The notes beneath the pieces were generated by a model. It was given only the letters and a program-made list of their open reading frames with translations. It was not told where the DNA came from and made no database searches. 64,000 nt of DNA from an uncultured Oscillospiraceae bacterium (GTDB lineage Bacteria > Bacillota > Clostridia > Oscillospirales > Oscillospiraceae): assembly GCA_934589675.1 (NCBI GenBank), contig CAKTOF010000002.1, forward strand, positions 104,508-168,507, written 5' to 3'. Positions 20,487 to 29,073 of this stretch are shown here, piece after piece. Positions within the stretch are counted from its first letter, which is position 1. Each line of letters starts with the position of its first letter. A program made the translations under genes and the position numbers.

Positions 20487-23068
20487 TTCGCGTCGTACCA
20501 GCTTTCTCCGATCTTCGCCTCGGCGCTCAATGGCACAGCCAGCTGCGCCGCGCCCTCCATGGCCTCGGTCACGAGCTTTTTCACCTGCTCGGCCTCCTCG
20601 CGCGGGCACTCGACGATCAGCTCGTCGTGGATCTGCAAAACGAGCTGCGCCCGCAGGGGCGCAAGGGCGTCCGCCGTGCGGAGCATAGCCTTTTTGATGA
20701 TGTCCGCCGCCGTGCCCTGAATGGGCGTGTTGAGCGCGATGCGCTCGGCCGCGGAGCGGACGTTGAAGTTCTTGCTGTGGATGTCCGGCAGGTCGCGCCG
20801 GCGGCCGAACATCGTGGCGACGTAGCCGTTTTCGCGCGCGAAGTCCACAATGTCGTGCATATAGCGCCGAACGCCCTCGTAGCGGGCGAGGTAGCTGTCG
20901 ATATACGCCTTGGCCTCGGCGCGCGTTACGCCGATGTCCTCGGCAAGGGAAAATTCCGAGATGCCGTAGACGATGCCGAAGTTGACGGCCTTGGCGTGGC
21001 GGCGCATCTCGGGCGTGACGTCCCCGGGCGCGACGCCGAACACCTGCGCGGCCGTGGCGCGGTGGATGTCCTCGCCGGACAAGAACGCCTGCTGCATGAG
21101 CTTATCGCCCGCGATGTGCGCGAGCACGCGCAGCTCGATCTGGCTGTAATCCGCGTCGACGAGCACCCAGCCCGGCCGCGGGACGAACATCCGCCGAAGC
21201 TCGCTTCCGAGCTCCGTGCGGACGGGGATGTTCTGAAGATTCGGCTCCGTGGACGAAAGGCGCCCCGTCGCCGTGACCGTGTTCTGGAACGTCGTATGGA
21301 TGCGCCCGTCCGGCGCGATGACCTTGAGGAGGCCCTCGCAGTACGTCGAGTTGAGCTTCGTGAGCATCCGGTAGTCAATGATGCTCTGCACGATCGGGTG
21401 GTGCCGGCGCAGCTTCTCGAGCACGTCGATGTTCGTCGAGTAGCCCGTCTTTGTCTTTTTCACAGGCGGCAGGCCGAGCTTTTCAAAGAGCACCTCGCCG
21501 AGCGCGCGCGTGGAGTTGATGTTGAACTCCCCGCCGGCATAGGTGAAGATGGCGTCCTGACAGTCCCGGATGCGGCCGGAGAGCATTTCGCTGAAGGCCC
21601 TGAGCGCCTCGCGGTCGACGGCGACGCCGCAAAGCTCCATGTCCGCCAGCACGCGGCAGAGCGGCAGCTCCAGCTCGCTGTGCAGCGCCGCAAGGCCAAG
21701 CACGTCCAGCTTTTCCTTCAGCACCGGCACGAGCGCGGACACGGCCGCCGCGCGGCACTCTGCCCCGCCGGTCTGATCCAGCTCGCGGCTGAGGTACGCG
21801 ACCGTCAGGCGGCCCAGCTCATAGTGTCCCTGCGTCGGGTCGATGAGATACGCGGCCAGCTCCGTGTCAAACACGAAGCCCTCGGCCGGGTATTCTCTGG
21901 CCGTCAGCCGGTGCGTCAGCGTCTTGACGTCGTGCGCCGCTTTGGAGACGTCCGGCCCGAACAGGCGGCAGAGCACGCCGTCATAATCTTCGCCGAGCGC
22001 GTCGCGCGAAAAAAGCACCGTGCGTCCCTGCTCCGGCAGCGCCGCGGCGACGGCCGACAGGTCGTCCGCCGCCCAGACAGGCACGAGATCGAGCGCGGCC
22101 ATCTCGCCGAGCAGCTCGTCCGCGCGCGCGGATGCATCCGGGGTCTCGCTCCTGTACGTCTGCCGGGCGGGAGCCGGCGCCTCAGGCGCGGCCGTCTGCG
22201 GCCGCAGGCCGTAGCGGTCGATGAGGCGGAGAAACTCCAGGCGCAGGAACAGCGCGTAGAGCGATGCGTTGTCCGCGGGCTGCACGAGATTGTCCTCCGG
22301 CCGGAAGGCAATGGGCGCGTCGGTGCGGATCGTCGCAAGCTCATAGCTCAAAAACGCCTTCTCGCGCCCGGCCTCCAGCTTTTTTCGCACGGAGTCGCGG
22401 ATGTCGGGGCTGTCCAGATTGTCGTAGACGGCCTTCGTCGAGCCGAAGCGCAGCAGCAGGCTCGTCGCCGTTTTCTCTCCGACGCCGGGCACGCCGGGGA
22501 TGTTGTCCGAGCTGTCGCCCATGAGGCTCTTGAGGTCAATGAGCGTCTTCGGCGCGAAGCCGTATTCCGCCTCAAAGCGCGCCGTGTCGTAGCGCACCGT
22601 GTTCGTCTGCCCGCCGCGGGACGAGACGTATTTGACCGTGACGTGGCTGTCGATGAGCTGAAGGTCGTCGCGGTCGCCCGTGACGATGACGCAGTCCCAG
22701 CCGTCCTCCCCGCAGATGCGCGCGGCCGTGCCGATGACGTCGTCGGCCTCCCAGCCCTGCACCTCGTAGATTGGGATGTTCATGGCGCGCAGCACGTCGT
22801 GCATGACGGGCATCTGCATGGCAAGCTCGTCGTCCATGCCGTGGCGCGTGGCCTTGTAGCCGTCGTAGCGCTCGTGGCGGAACGTCGGCCCGTGCAGGTC
22901 AAACGCGACGCACAGCGCGTCGGGCGTCTCCTCCTTGCGCATGCGCTCTAAGATGTTGAGAAAGCCGTAGATGGCGTGCGTGTACAGCCCGTCCTTCGTC
23001 GAGAGCGGACGCACGCCGTAGTAGGCGCGGTTGATGACGCTGTTGCCGTCGAGGATCATGAGCTTCAT
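20483..23068 (-). CDS. polA: DNA polymerase I
   Basis: 861 residues. 5' nuclease domain (1-~290) with MILDGNSVINRAYYG, VTGDRDDLQLI and LMGDSSDNIPGVPGVGEKTA. A 3'-5' exonuclease-like domain (~310-470) appears to lack the acidic residues of active proofreading. Polymerase domain (~480-861) with motif A VLVDADYSQIELRVLAHI, motif B RRHAKAVNFGIVYGIS and motif C QIHDELIVE. It fills gaps in repair and removes Okazaki primers. It overlaps the MATE gene upstream by 4 bp and rimI downstream, implying one transcript. Confidence 0.97.
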   Translation of the reverse strand: MKLMILDGNSVINRAYYGVRPLSTKDGLYTHAIYGFLNILERMRKEETPDALCVAFDLHGPTFRHERYDGYKATRHGMDDELAMQMPVMHDVLRAMNIPIYEVQGWEADDVIGTAARICGEDGWDCVIVTGDRDDLQLIDSHVTVKYVSSRGGQTNTVRYDTARFEAEYGFAPKTLIDLKSLMGDSSDNIPGVPGVGEKTATSLLLRFGSTKAVYDNLDSPDIRDSVRKKLEAGREKAFLSYELATIRTDAPIAFRPEDNLVQPADNASLYALFLRLEFLRLIDRYGLRPQTAAPEAPAPARQTYRSETPDASARADELLGEMAALDLVPVWAADDLSAVAAALPEQGRTVLFSRDALGEDYDGVLCRLFGPDVSKAAHDVKTLTHRLTAREYPAEGFVFDTELAAYLIDPTQGHYELGRLTVAYLSRELDQTGGAECRAAAVSALVPVLKEKLDVLGLAALHSELELPLCRVLADMELCGVAVDREALRAFSEMLSGRIRDCQDAIFTYAGGEFNINSTRALGEVLFEKLGLPPVKKTKTGYSTNIDVLEKLRRHHPIVQSIIDYRMLTKLNSTYCEGLLKVIAPDGRIHTTFQNTVTATGRLSSTEPNLQNIPVRTELGSELRRMFVPRPGWVLVDADYSQIELRVLAHIAGDKLMQQAFLSGEDIHRATAAQVFGVAPGDVTPEMRRHAKAVNFGIVYGISEFSLAEDIGVTRAEAKAYIDSYLARYEGVRRYMHDIVDFARENGYVATMFGRRRDLPDIHSKNFNVRSAAERIALNTPIQGTAADIIKKAMLRTADALAPLRAQLVLQIHDELIVECPREEAEQVKKLVTEAMEGAAQLAVPLSAEAKIGESWYDAK

Positions 23069-24450
23069 GCGGATTTTGTCTCCTTTTCGAGTTTTTCAAG
23101 CGGGAACCACACCGTGGCGAGCATGGCGGCAAAGCAGGCGATGCAGCATGTGCAGTCAGAAAGCGGCTCGGCGAGGAACACGCCCGAGATGCCCAGCCCG
23201 CCCACGCGCGGCAGGATCAGCATGGCCGGCACAACGACGATGACCTTGCGCAGAAGTGAGAAGAAAATGGCCTGCTTCGATCGGCCGAGCGCCACGAACG
23301 TCGACTGCGCGCCGAATTGCAGCGCCATGAGCACATAGAGCGCATAATACTGCCGGATGGCCCGCGGCCCGGCGGCAAGAATGGCCGCGTCGCTTGTGAA
23401 AATGCGCATAAGCAGCGTCGGGAAGAGCATGAGCAGCGCCCAGACGGCGACGTTGTACCCAAGCCCCGCCGTGATGGCAAACCGGATGCCGCGGCGCACG
23501 CGCGCGTAGCACCCCGCGCCATAATTATACCCGATGACAGGCTCCGAGCCGTTGTTCAGGCCCTGAATGGGCATCATGACGACCTCGCGGATGGAGTTGA
23601 CGATCGTCATCACGCCGACGTACAGGTCGCCGCCGTAGGCAAAGACCATGCGGTTGGCCACGATCTGCACGACGGAGTTCGTCGCCGCCATGATAAAGCC
23701 AGCAAGGCCGAGCGACAGGATATTTCCGATGATCTTCGCGTCGGGCTTCAAGTCCCGCAGGCGAAGACGCAAAGTGGCCTTCTTCCCCGTCAAAAACCGC
23801 AGCACCCACGCGGCCGAGCACGCCTGCGAGAGGACGGTCGCCAGCGCCGCGCCGCGCACGCCCATGTCCAGTGCAAAAATAAAGATCGGGTCGAGCGCGA
23901 TGTTCACGAGCGCGCCGACGAGCACGGTCATCATACCCGTTCTGGCGAAGCCCTGCGCGTTGATGAAGCTGTTCATGCCGAGGCTGATGAGCACGAACGT
24001 GTTGCCGATGAGATAGATGCGGCAGTACGCGCCCGCATACGGCCACGTCGCGTCCGACGCGCCGAAGGCGTACAGGATGGGCTTTAAGAAGATCAGCCCG
24101 CCCGCCGTGAGCAGCACGGCCGAGAGGAGCAGCAGGAAAAACGCGTTGCCCTGGATGCGCGCGGCTTTTTCAAGGTCGCCCCGGCCGCGCTCGATGGAGC
24201 ACAGCGACGCGCCGCCCATGCCGCAAAGGCGCGAGAACGCCGTCACAAGCGAGATGACCGGCAGGCAAAGCCCCAGCCCCGTCAGCGCCATGGCGCCGGA
24301 GCCGGGAATGTGGCCGATGTACATCCGGTCGACCAGATTATAGAGGATATTCAAGATCTGCGCCGCCGTGATGGGCAGCGCCATGCGCAAAATGGCTCTG
24401 GGGACGCTGCCCTTGGAAAAGTCGTTCTTCTGCTCGGCCACAGGATTCAT
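23065..24450 (-). CDS. MATE-family efflux transporter
   Basis: 461 residues with about twelve membrane segments in two related halves (LPITAAQILNILYNLVDRMYIG in the first; NSIREVVMMPIQGLNNGSEPVIGYNYGAG at the start of the second). Na+- or H+-driven export of drugs, metabolites or toxic cations; specificity not predictable. The ATG at 24450 directly abuts AAGGAG with no spacer. A GTG at 24441 has ideal spacing and may be the true start (458 residues). It overlaps polA by 4 bp. Confidence 0.9.
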   Translation of the reverse strand: MNPVAEQKNDFSKGSVPRAILRMALPITAAQILNILYNLVDRMYIGHIPGSGAMALTGLGLCLPVISLVTAFSRLCGMGGASLCSIERGRGDLEKAARIQGNAFFLLLLSAVLLTAGGLIFLKPILYAFGASDATWPYAGAYCRIYLIGNTFVLISLGMNSFINAQGFARTGMMTVLVGALVNIALDPIFIFALDMGVRGAALATVLSQACSAAWVLRFLTGKKATLRLRLRDLKPDAKIIGNILSLGLAGFIMAATNSVVQIVANRMVFAYGGDLYVGVMTIVNSIREVVMMPIQGLNNGSEPVIGYNYGAGCYARVRRGIRFAITAGLGYNVAVWALLMLFPTLLMRIFTSDAAILAAGPRAIRQYYALYVLMALQFGAQSTFVALGRSKQAIFFSLLRKVIVVVPAMLILPRVGGLGISGVFLAEPLSDCTCCIACFAAMLATVWFPLEKLEKETKSA

Positions 24451-24508
24451 CTCCTTAACCTAAACAGTCTACCACATCCGGCCGACAATGTCACGCGCCG
24501 CGAAAGTT

Positions 24509-24538
24509 TTCGCCGCGAAGCGGCTGCTTCGCGGCGAA
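24509..24538. terminator. Perfect 13-bp hairpin after the membrane protein gene
   Basis: TTCGCCGCGAAGC (24509-24521), loop GGCT, complement at 24526-24538, five bases beyond the stop at 24543. The T-run is poor on either strand, so termination is only probable. Confidence 0.5.
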
Positions 24539-24542
24539 GAGT

Positions 24543-26030
24543 TCAATCGTCGTAGGGGTAGAACTGCATCGCGTCCATGACGGTCGGGAATGGGCCGGAG
24601 CTGCTCCAGCCCTCCGTCGTCTGCGCAGAAAACGCCGAGCGGACGGGGTACAGAATTGACGCCCTCTGGTGCGTCACGATGACCCACGAGTCTATGATGT
24701 AGCCGGGTTCGGCCACACCCAGCGTCGCGGCGACCCATGCGCGGCGATTTTTCGCGCCGCGCGGGAGCGAGAATTCGGCAAAATACGCGCTTTCCGTCTG
24801 CTCGTCCCAGAAGATGGCCCCGTGCGTGTACGACCGCCAGCCGGAAGAGGCGAAGTCCGCACGCATCGTCCGGCCGTCCGTCTGGCAGAGGAGGCCGCCC
24901 GTCACGCTGTCCGGGCTGACCGCCCAACCCTCCGAGAGCGCGGGGCGAAACTGGATGCACTCCGAGCCGGGCGCGGCGAGATCGTCTGCATAGCGGAAGA
25001 AGTGGTACACGCGCCACGCGTCATGCTCGCGCGGGAGATGGACGGCGACGGCAACTGCGCAAAGCTCGTATTCATCATAGACGGTCTCGAGCTGATCCGT
25101 CGCGGAGCGGTACTCCCTGCGCCCGTCACCGAGTGCGAGCTGCTCCTCCTCGACCTCCACGCGATCCGCGCCCGCGCACAGGGCGATCTCGTCGTCGGGC
25201 AGATCGGCCAGCGCCGAAGCCGGGAACCCGAGCGCCGCGAGCGCTTCGCGCTCAGATTCCATCGAAACAGCCGCCGCGGGCGTCCAGTCTATTTTATACC
25301 GCTGCCCGAACGCGAGGCCGCAGGCGATGCCCGCGAGCACGGCGCCCGTCAGCATGGCCGCAAGCGCCCAGTCCGGCACACGCACCGGCGCGGTGCGCAC
25401 GGCATAGCCCGCCGCGTCCAGCGCGCGCGACACGCGCACGAGGCTGTGGATGAGAAATCCATACGCCGCGATGAGCGCGATGACCAGAATCCACCCGCCA
25501 TAGCCGAGCAGCGCCAGCGCGCACACAATCGCGTACCACGCGATCAGCCCCGCCGCGCCCTTCGGCCTTCCCTCGAGCCCGGCCTTTCGCCACACGGCGC
25601 ACAGCGCGAAGCGGAGGAACCCCATCTGCACAAGCACAAACGCCGCGCCGCACGCGCTCAGGATCGTCCCGAACGCACCGCTGAGCGCGTCCGCGCCCGC
25701 GCGCGTGCCGCTCAGGACGAGCACCGCGGCCTGCACGGCCATGCGCAGGAGCTGCAGGCCGAACATGGCCGAAAACGCCCCGTTTTCCCGCCGCAGCGCG
25801 CGCAGCGCAAGCAGCATCAGCACGCCGCCGGCAAACGGCAGCAGGTAGTTGAGGTTCCAGAAATTCAGCGTGAACGTGCAAAGCCCCAGCCCCCACAAAA
25901 GCCGCCCGCTCGCGCGGCGCCACGGCGTGACAGCCTCCGCCACATCCTCGGGCGGCGCGTCGGGCAGCGCCGCGGCAAGCAGCGCGTCGAGCGCGTCCGA
26001 CCGCGTTTGTTCAAAGCCGTCATGTCGCAT
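24543..26030 (-). CDS. Membrane protein paired with an ECF sigma factor, possible anti-sigma
   Basis: 495 residues. ATG 26030 is 8 bp after GGAGG and overlaps the sigma gene by 11 bp. A short cytoplasmic N terminus (1-~45) is followed by about six hydrophobic segments (45-~235), then a soluble domain of about 250 residues rich in acidic and aromatic residues. The N terminus lacks the H-x3-C-x2-C zinc anti-sigma motif. Gene order and coupling are those of sigma/anti-sigma pairs, but no known anti-sigma domain is recognised. The extracellular part could sense the envelope. Function inferred from position only. Confidence 0.6.
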   Translation of the reverse strand: MRHDGFEQTRSDALDALLAAALPDAPPEDVAEAVTPWRRASGRLLWGLGLCTFTLNFWNLNYLLPFAGGVLMLLALRALRRENGAFSAMFGLQLLRMAVQAAVLVLSGTRAGADALSGAFGTILSACGAAFVLVQMGFLRFALCAVWRKAGLEGRPKGAAGLIAWYAIVCALALLGYGGWILVIALIAAYGFLIHSLVRVSRALDAAGYAVRTAPVRVPDWALAAMLTGAVLAGIACGLAFGQRYKIDWTPAAAVSMESEREALAALGFPASALADLPDDEIALCAGADRVEVEEEQLALGDGRREYRSATDQLETVYDEYELCAVAVAVHLPREHDAWRVYHFFRYADDLAAPGSECIQFRPALSEGWAVSPDSVTGGLLCQTDGRTMRADFASSGWRSYTHGAIFWDEQTESAYFAEFSLPRGAKNRRAWVAATLGVAEPGYIIDSWVIVTHQRASILYPVRSAFSAQTTEGWSSSGPFPTVMDAMQFYPYDD

Positions 26031-26556
26031 CGCCGTCACCTCCCAGCTCGCCGCGCAGCCGCTTTTTCAGGCGGTAAAGCCGCCCCTCCACGGCGCGCTC
26101 GGTCAATCCCATCTCCGCGGCGATCTGCGCCGTGGGCTGCCTGTAATAGTATTTCCGGTAGACAAGCGCCCGGTCGCGCGGCGAAAGCCCCTCCAGCGCG
26201 CGCAGCAGCGCATTCTGCCGCTCCTGCCGCAAAACCGTCTCCTCCGGCGTCTCCGCCGCATCCGGCGCGCCGTCGCCCAGCGGCTCGGCCGGCCGTGCGC
26301 CGCGCGCCATATTGAGCGCGGCGTTGCGCGCGATGGCCGTCAGCCAGGTTCGGAAGCTGCCGCGCGATGCGTCAAACGTCTCAATGCGCTCCCACACGCG
26401 CAGCGCGACGGTCGAGACGCACTCGTCCCGGTCCTGCTCGTCCGGCAGGATCGGCGAGATGACATAGCGCACAAGCGGCCCGCAGCGGCGAAGCAGCGCC
26501 CCGATGGCCCGCTCGTCGCGCGCAAGCAGCTGCGAGATGATCGTCTGCTCGTCCAA
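26020..26556 (-). CDS. ECF-type RNA polymerase sigma factor
   Basis: 178 residues. Region 2 (about 20-90) includes DRDECVSTVALRVWERIETFD and FRTWLTAIARNAALNMAR. Region 4 (~120-172) includes LSPRDRALVYRKYYYRQPTAQIAAEMGLTERAVEGRLYRLKKRL. Regions 1.1 and 3 are absent, as in ECF sigma factors. The small ATG-started gene is followed by and overlaps a membrane protein that is the likely regulator. Its regulon is not visible. Confidence 0.92.
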   Translation of the reverse strand: MDEQTIISQLLARDERAIGALLRRCGPLVRYVISPILPDEQDRDECVSTVALRVWERIETFDASRGSFRTWLTAIARNAALNMARGARPAEPLGDGAPDAAETPEETVLRQERQNALLRALEGLSPRDRALVYRKYYYRQPTAQIAAEMGLTERAVEGRLYRLKKRLRGELGGDGDAT

Positions 26557-26623
26557 TGCGCCCCCTCCTTTTTCTCTTCTGCCCTATCATACACGCCCCG
26601 CGAGAAAAACCCACGCATTTTTG

Positions 26624-26656
26624 CAAAAAAAGCCGGGGAGACGGCGTCTCCCCGGT
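26624..26656 (-). terminator. Terminator after the flavoprotein gene
   Basis: On the minus strand CCGGGGAGA-CGCCG-TCTCCCCGG is followed by CTTTTTTT, just beyond the stop codon at 26662. Confidence 0.9.
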
Positions 26657-26661
26657 CGGAT

Positions 26662-27198
26662 TTACGCGCTTCTGCCAAGCTCGTAGGCCTCGCGCAGCGC
26701 CGGATGGTTCGCCGCCTCGCCCGGCATTCCAACGCCGCCGGCGAACGCCGTGCCGCAAAGCGAGGCGCGCGGGAAGCAGTCCACCCAGCCTGTCAGGCCG
26801 ATGCGCGCGCGCTCGGGCGTGTCCGGTGCGTCCTCGGCCGCGGCGGTGAGCAGGTAGATGTCCGTAAAGCGATAGTCGCCTCCGTAGAGCGGGTTGCAGC
26901 GGTCGAGCAGCGTTTTCATCTGGCCGCTCATCTCGAAATAATAGATGGGCGTTGCAAATGCGATGACGTCCGCATCGTGCATTCTGCGCAGGATGTCCGC
27001 CACGTCGTCCGCGATCGGGCAGCGGCCCGTGCCGATGCACGCCATGCACCCGCGGCAGAAGCGAAGATCCGCCTCGCGCAGCGAGAGCTTCTCCGCCTCG
27101 TGCCCCGCATCCTGCGCGCCGCGCAGGAATTCATCGGCCAGCATCTCCGAATTGCTGTTTTTCCGCGGGCTTGTGGAGATAACGAGCACTTTTTTCAT
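26662..27198 (-). CDS. NAD(P)H-dependent FMN reductase / iron-sulfur flavoprotein
   Basis: 178 residues; ATG 27198 lies 8 bp after GGAGG. Flavodoxin-like fold: VLVISTSPRKNSNSEMLADEF (FMN phosphate loop), then FCRGCMACIGTGRCPIADD with Cys48, 51, 54 and 60, a compact C-x2-C-x2-C-x5-C that can hold a 4Fe-4S cluster in archaeal-type flavoproteins, and FATPIYYFEMSGQMKTLLDR, which contacts FMN. It probably shuttles electrons or reduces quinones; the physiological partner is unknown. It sits 24 bp after the serine dehydratase genes and may be co-transcribed with them. Confidence 0.88.
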   Translation of the reverse strand: MKKVLVISTSPRKNSNSEMLADEFLRGAQDAGHEAEKLSLREADLRFCRGCMACIGTGRCPIADDVADILRRMHDADVIAFATPIYYFEMSGQMKTLLDRCNPLYGGDYRFTDIYLLTAAAEDAPDTPERARIGLTGWVDCFPRASLCGTAFAGGVGMPGEAANHPALREAYELGRSA

Positions 27199-27222
27199 GG
27201 ATCTGACCTCCAATTTTTCTGT

Positions 27223-28098
27223 CTATTCCTCCGCCTGACGCATCCGCTCGGCGACGGCCTGCCCCGTCGGCGTGGCCGCAAGGCCGCCGCGCGCCGTCTC
27301 GCGGAATTCTATCGGCATTTTTGTGCCGATCTCATTCATGGCGTCGAACACCTCGTCGGCCGGGACGGCGCTGTGGATGCCGGCCAGCGCCATGTCCGCC
27401 GCGGCCATGGCGTTCACGGCGCCGACGACGTTGCGCTTGACGCACGGCACCTCGACCAATCCCGCGACCGGGTCGCACACGAGGCCGAGCAGGTTTTTCA
27501 TGGCCATGGCCGCCGCGTCTGCGATCTGGCGGCCGGAGCCGCCGCGGAGGTGGACAAGCGCGCCGGCCGCCATGGCGCTGGCCGCGCCGATCTCGGCCTG
27601 ACAGCCGCCGGCCGCGCCGGCGATGGACGCGCGGTGCGCGATGACCTCTCCGATGCCGCCGGCGACGAAGAGCGCCTGCACGACCCTCTCGCGCGGCGTG
27701 CCGGAGGCAAAGAGCGGGATGAGCACAGCCGGCAGCACGCCGCATGCGCCGGCCGTCGGCGCGGCGACGATGCGCTTCATGCACGCGTTCGACTCGCCCA
27801 TGCCGAGCGCCTCCTCGATGACGCGCGCCATCGCGTCGCCGCAGAGCGTGCCGCCTCCGGCGCGGTAGGCCGCCATCCTGCCGGCGTCGCCGCCGACAAG
27901 CCCGCTGACGGAGCGAAGCGACGGCTCATAGCCGCGCCGCGCGTCCAGCATCGCAGAAAGCAGCCCGTCCATGCGGGCAAACGACTGCTCCGCCGTCACG
28001 GCGCGCGCGTCGCAGTCGTCGCGGAGTATGACCTCCCAGAACGCGATGTCCTGCCGCTCGGCCGCGTCTAAGATCGCGCGGATGGATTCCTGTGCCAT
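27223..28098 (-). CDS. sdaAA: L-serine dehydratase, iron-sulfur-dependent, alpha subunit
   Basis: 291 residues. Motifs: RIVAAPTAGACGVLPAVLIPLF, GGCQAEIGAASAMAAGALVHL, NLLGLVCDPVAGLVEVPCVKRN, with the conserved Cys residues that bind a 4Fe-4S cluster. It deaminates L-serine to pyruvate and ammonia. The beta-subunit gene ends 2 bp upstream, giving the two-subunit Firmicutes form. An operon with sdaAB is clear. Confidence 0.95.
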   Translation of the reverse strand: MAQESIRAILDAAERQDIAFWEVILRDDCDARAVTAEQSFARMDGLLSAMLDARRGYEPSLRSVSGLVGGDAGRMAAYRAGGGTLCGDAMARVIEEALGMGESNACMKRIVAAPTAGACGVLPAVLIPLFASGTPRERVVQALFVAGGIGEVIAHRASIAGAAGGCQAEIGAASAMAAGALVHLRGGSGRQIADAAAMAMKNLLGLVCDPVAGLVEVPCVKRNVVGAVNAMAAADMALAGIHSAVPADEVFDAMNEIGTKMPIEFRETARGGLAATPTGQAVAERMRQAEE

Positions 28099-28100
28099 GG

Positions 28101-28766
28101 CTACCCGGCCTCCTTTTCGATGAATGTGACCTTCAATACGCCCGGGATGGCGCGCAGCGTCTGCTGCGCCGTCTCTGGCACGAGCTGATCGGTCTCGATG
28201 ACCATGACCGCATAGCCGCCGCGGCGGTTGCGGTACAGGCTCATGAAGGCGATGTTGACCGCGTTTTGCGCGAGCAGCGTCGTGACCTCGCCGACGTGGC
28301 CGGGCTGGTCGAGATTGTGGACAATGAGCGTGTTGTACTCGCCCGTGAAGTTGACCTCGATGTCGTCGAGCCGGTTGACGAGGATCCGCCCGCCGCCGAG
28401 CGACGAGGCCTGCATCTTCACCGTGTTGCCCGCCTGTCCCGTCAGCTCCAGCAGCGCCGTGTTCGGGTGCGCGCCGCGCAGATTCACGACGCGGAACTGG
28501 AACTCCAGCCCCGCCTGCTCGGCGAGGCGGAAGCTGTCCGGGATGCGCACATCGTCTGAGGCCATGCCCAAAAGCCCCGCGATGATGGCGCGGTCCGTGC
28601 CGTGGCCGAGGCCGGTGTCGGCAAACGAGCCGTGCAGGCCGACGACGGCGCGCACGGGCTTCTCGCCCAGCAGCCGCCGGCCCATGGCGCCGATGCGCAC
28701 GGCGCCGGCCGTGTGCGAGCTTGACGGGCCGACCATGACCGGCCCGAGGATGTCAAAAAGCGTCAT
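28101..28766 (-). CDS. sdaAB: L-serine dehydratase, beta subunit
   Basis: 221 residues from ATG 28766 behind AAGGAGGCAG. N-terminal domain with DILGPVMVGPSSSHTAGAVRIG and LHGSFADTGLGHGTDRAIIAGLLG. A C-terminal ACT domain (~145-221) ends VMVIETDQLVPETAQQTL and may bind an amino acid regulator. Works with SdaAA in serine deamination. The leader upstream contains a large hairpin and a CTGCC/GGCAG stem that could cover the ribosome site. Confidence 0.95.
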   Translation of the reverse strand: MTLFDILGPVMVGPSSSHTAGAVRIGAMGRRLLGEKPVRAVVGLHGSFADTGLGHGTDRAIIAGLLGMASDDVRIPDSFRLAEQAGLEFQFRVVNLRGAHPNTALLELTGQAGNTVKMQASSLGGGRILVNRLDDIEVNFTGEYNTLIVHNLDQPGHVGEVTTLLAQNAVNIAFMSLYRNRRGGYAVMVIETDQLVPETAQQTLRAIPGVLKVTFIEKEAG

Positions 28767-28790
28767 CGTACTGCCTCCTTTTGGCAGAAG

Positions 28791-28827
28791 CGGGAGGTGC
28801 AAACGCGCGTTCACACCTCCCGTTTTT
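28791..28827 (+). terminator. Plus-oriented terminator-like hairpin in the sdaAB leader
   Basis: CGGGAGGTG (28791-28799) pairs with CACCTCCCG (28814-28822) and is followed by TTTTT on the plus strand, where no gene precedes it. On the minus strand the same hairpin lies in the sdaAB leader. Confidence 0.5.
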
Positions 28828-28871
28828 CATATTGTACCCCATTGCACATGCAAAAGCAACCGCTCAGGCTG

Positions 28872-29066
28872 GGCCAGATAAGAAAACATAGAAAATTACC
28901 CATCGGGATATATCCCGATGGGTAATTTCGCGCAGCGCCGCACGGAGATGGATTTTCGTTCCTGCGAAGCAGTTTTTCCGCAGCCCTACTTTGTGTAATG
29001 CAAGGGAAAACTGTGCACGCAGGGGCGAAAAGGCGCTCCGTGCGGGCTATGGTTTCTTATCTGGCC
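28872..29066. repeat. 195-bp MITE-like element with terminal inverted repeats
   Basis: The ends match in inverted orientation over 20 bp with one mismatch (28872-28891 against 29047-29066; core GGCCAGATAAGAAA). Inside are a perfect 36-bp palindrome (28893-28928) and further nested complementary pairs: CCGCACGGAG (28938-28947) with 29036-29045, CCTGCG (28961-28966) with 29018-29023, AGTTTTTCC (28971-28979) with 29005-29012. The whole could fold into one long hairpin. It has no coding capacity. It begins 7 bp after the cysS stop and may also end that transcript. No clear target-site duplication. Confidence 0.7.
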
Positions 29067-29073
29067 TTGCCCC

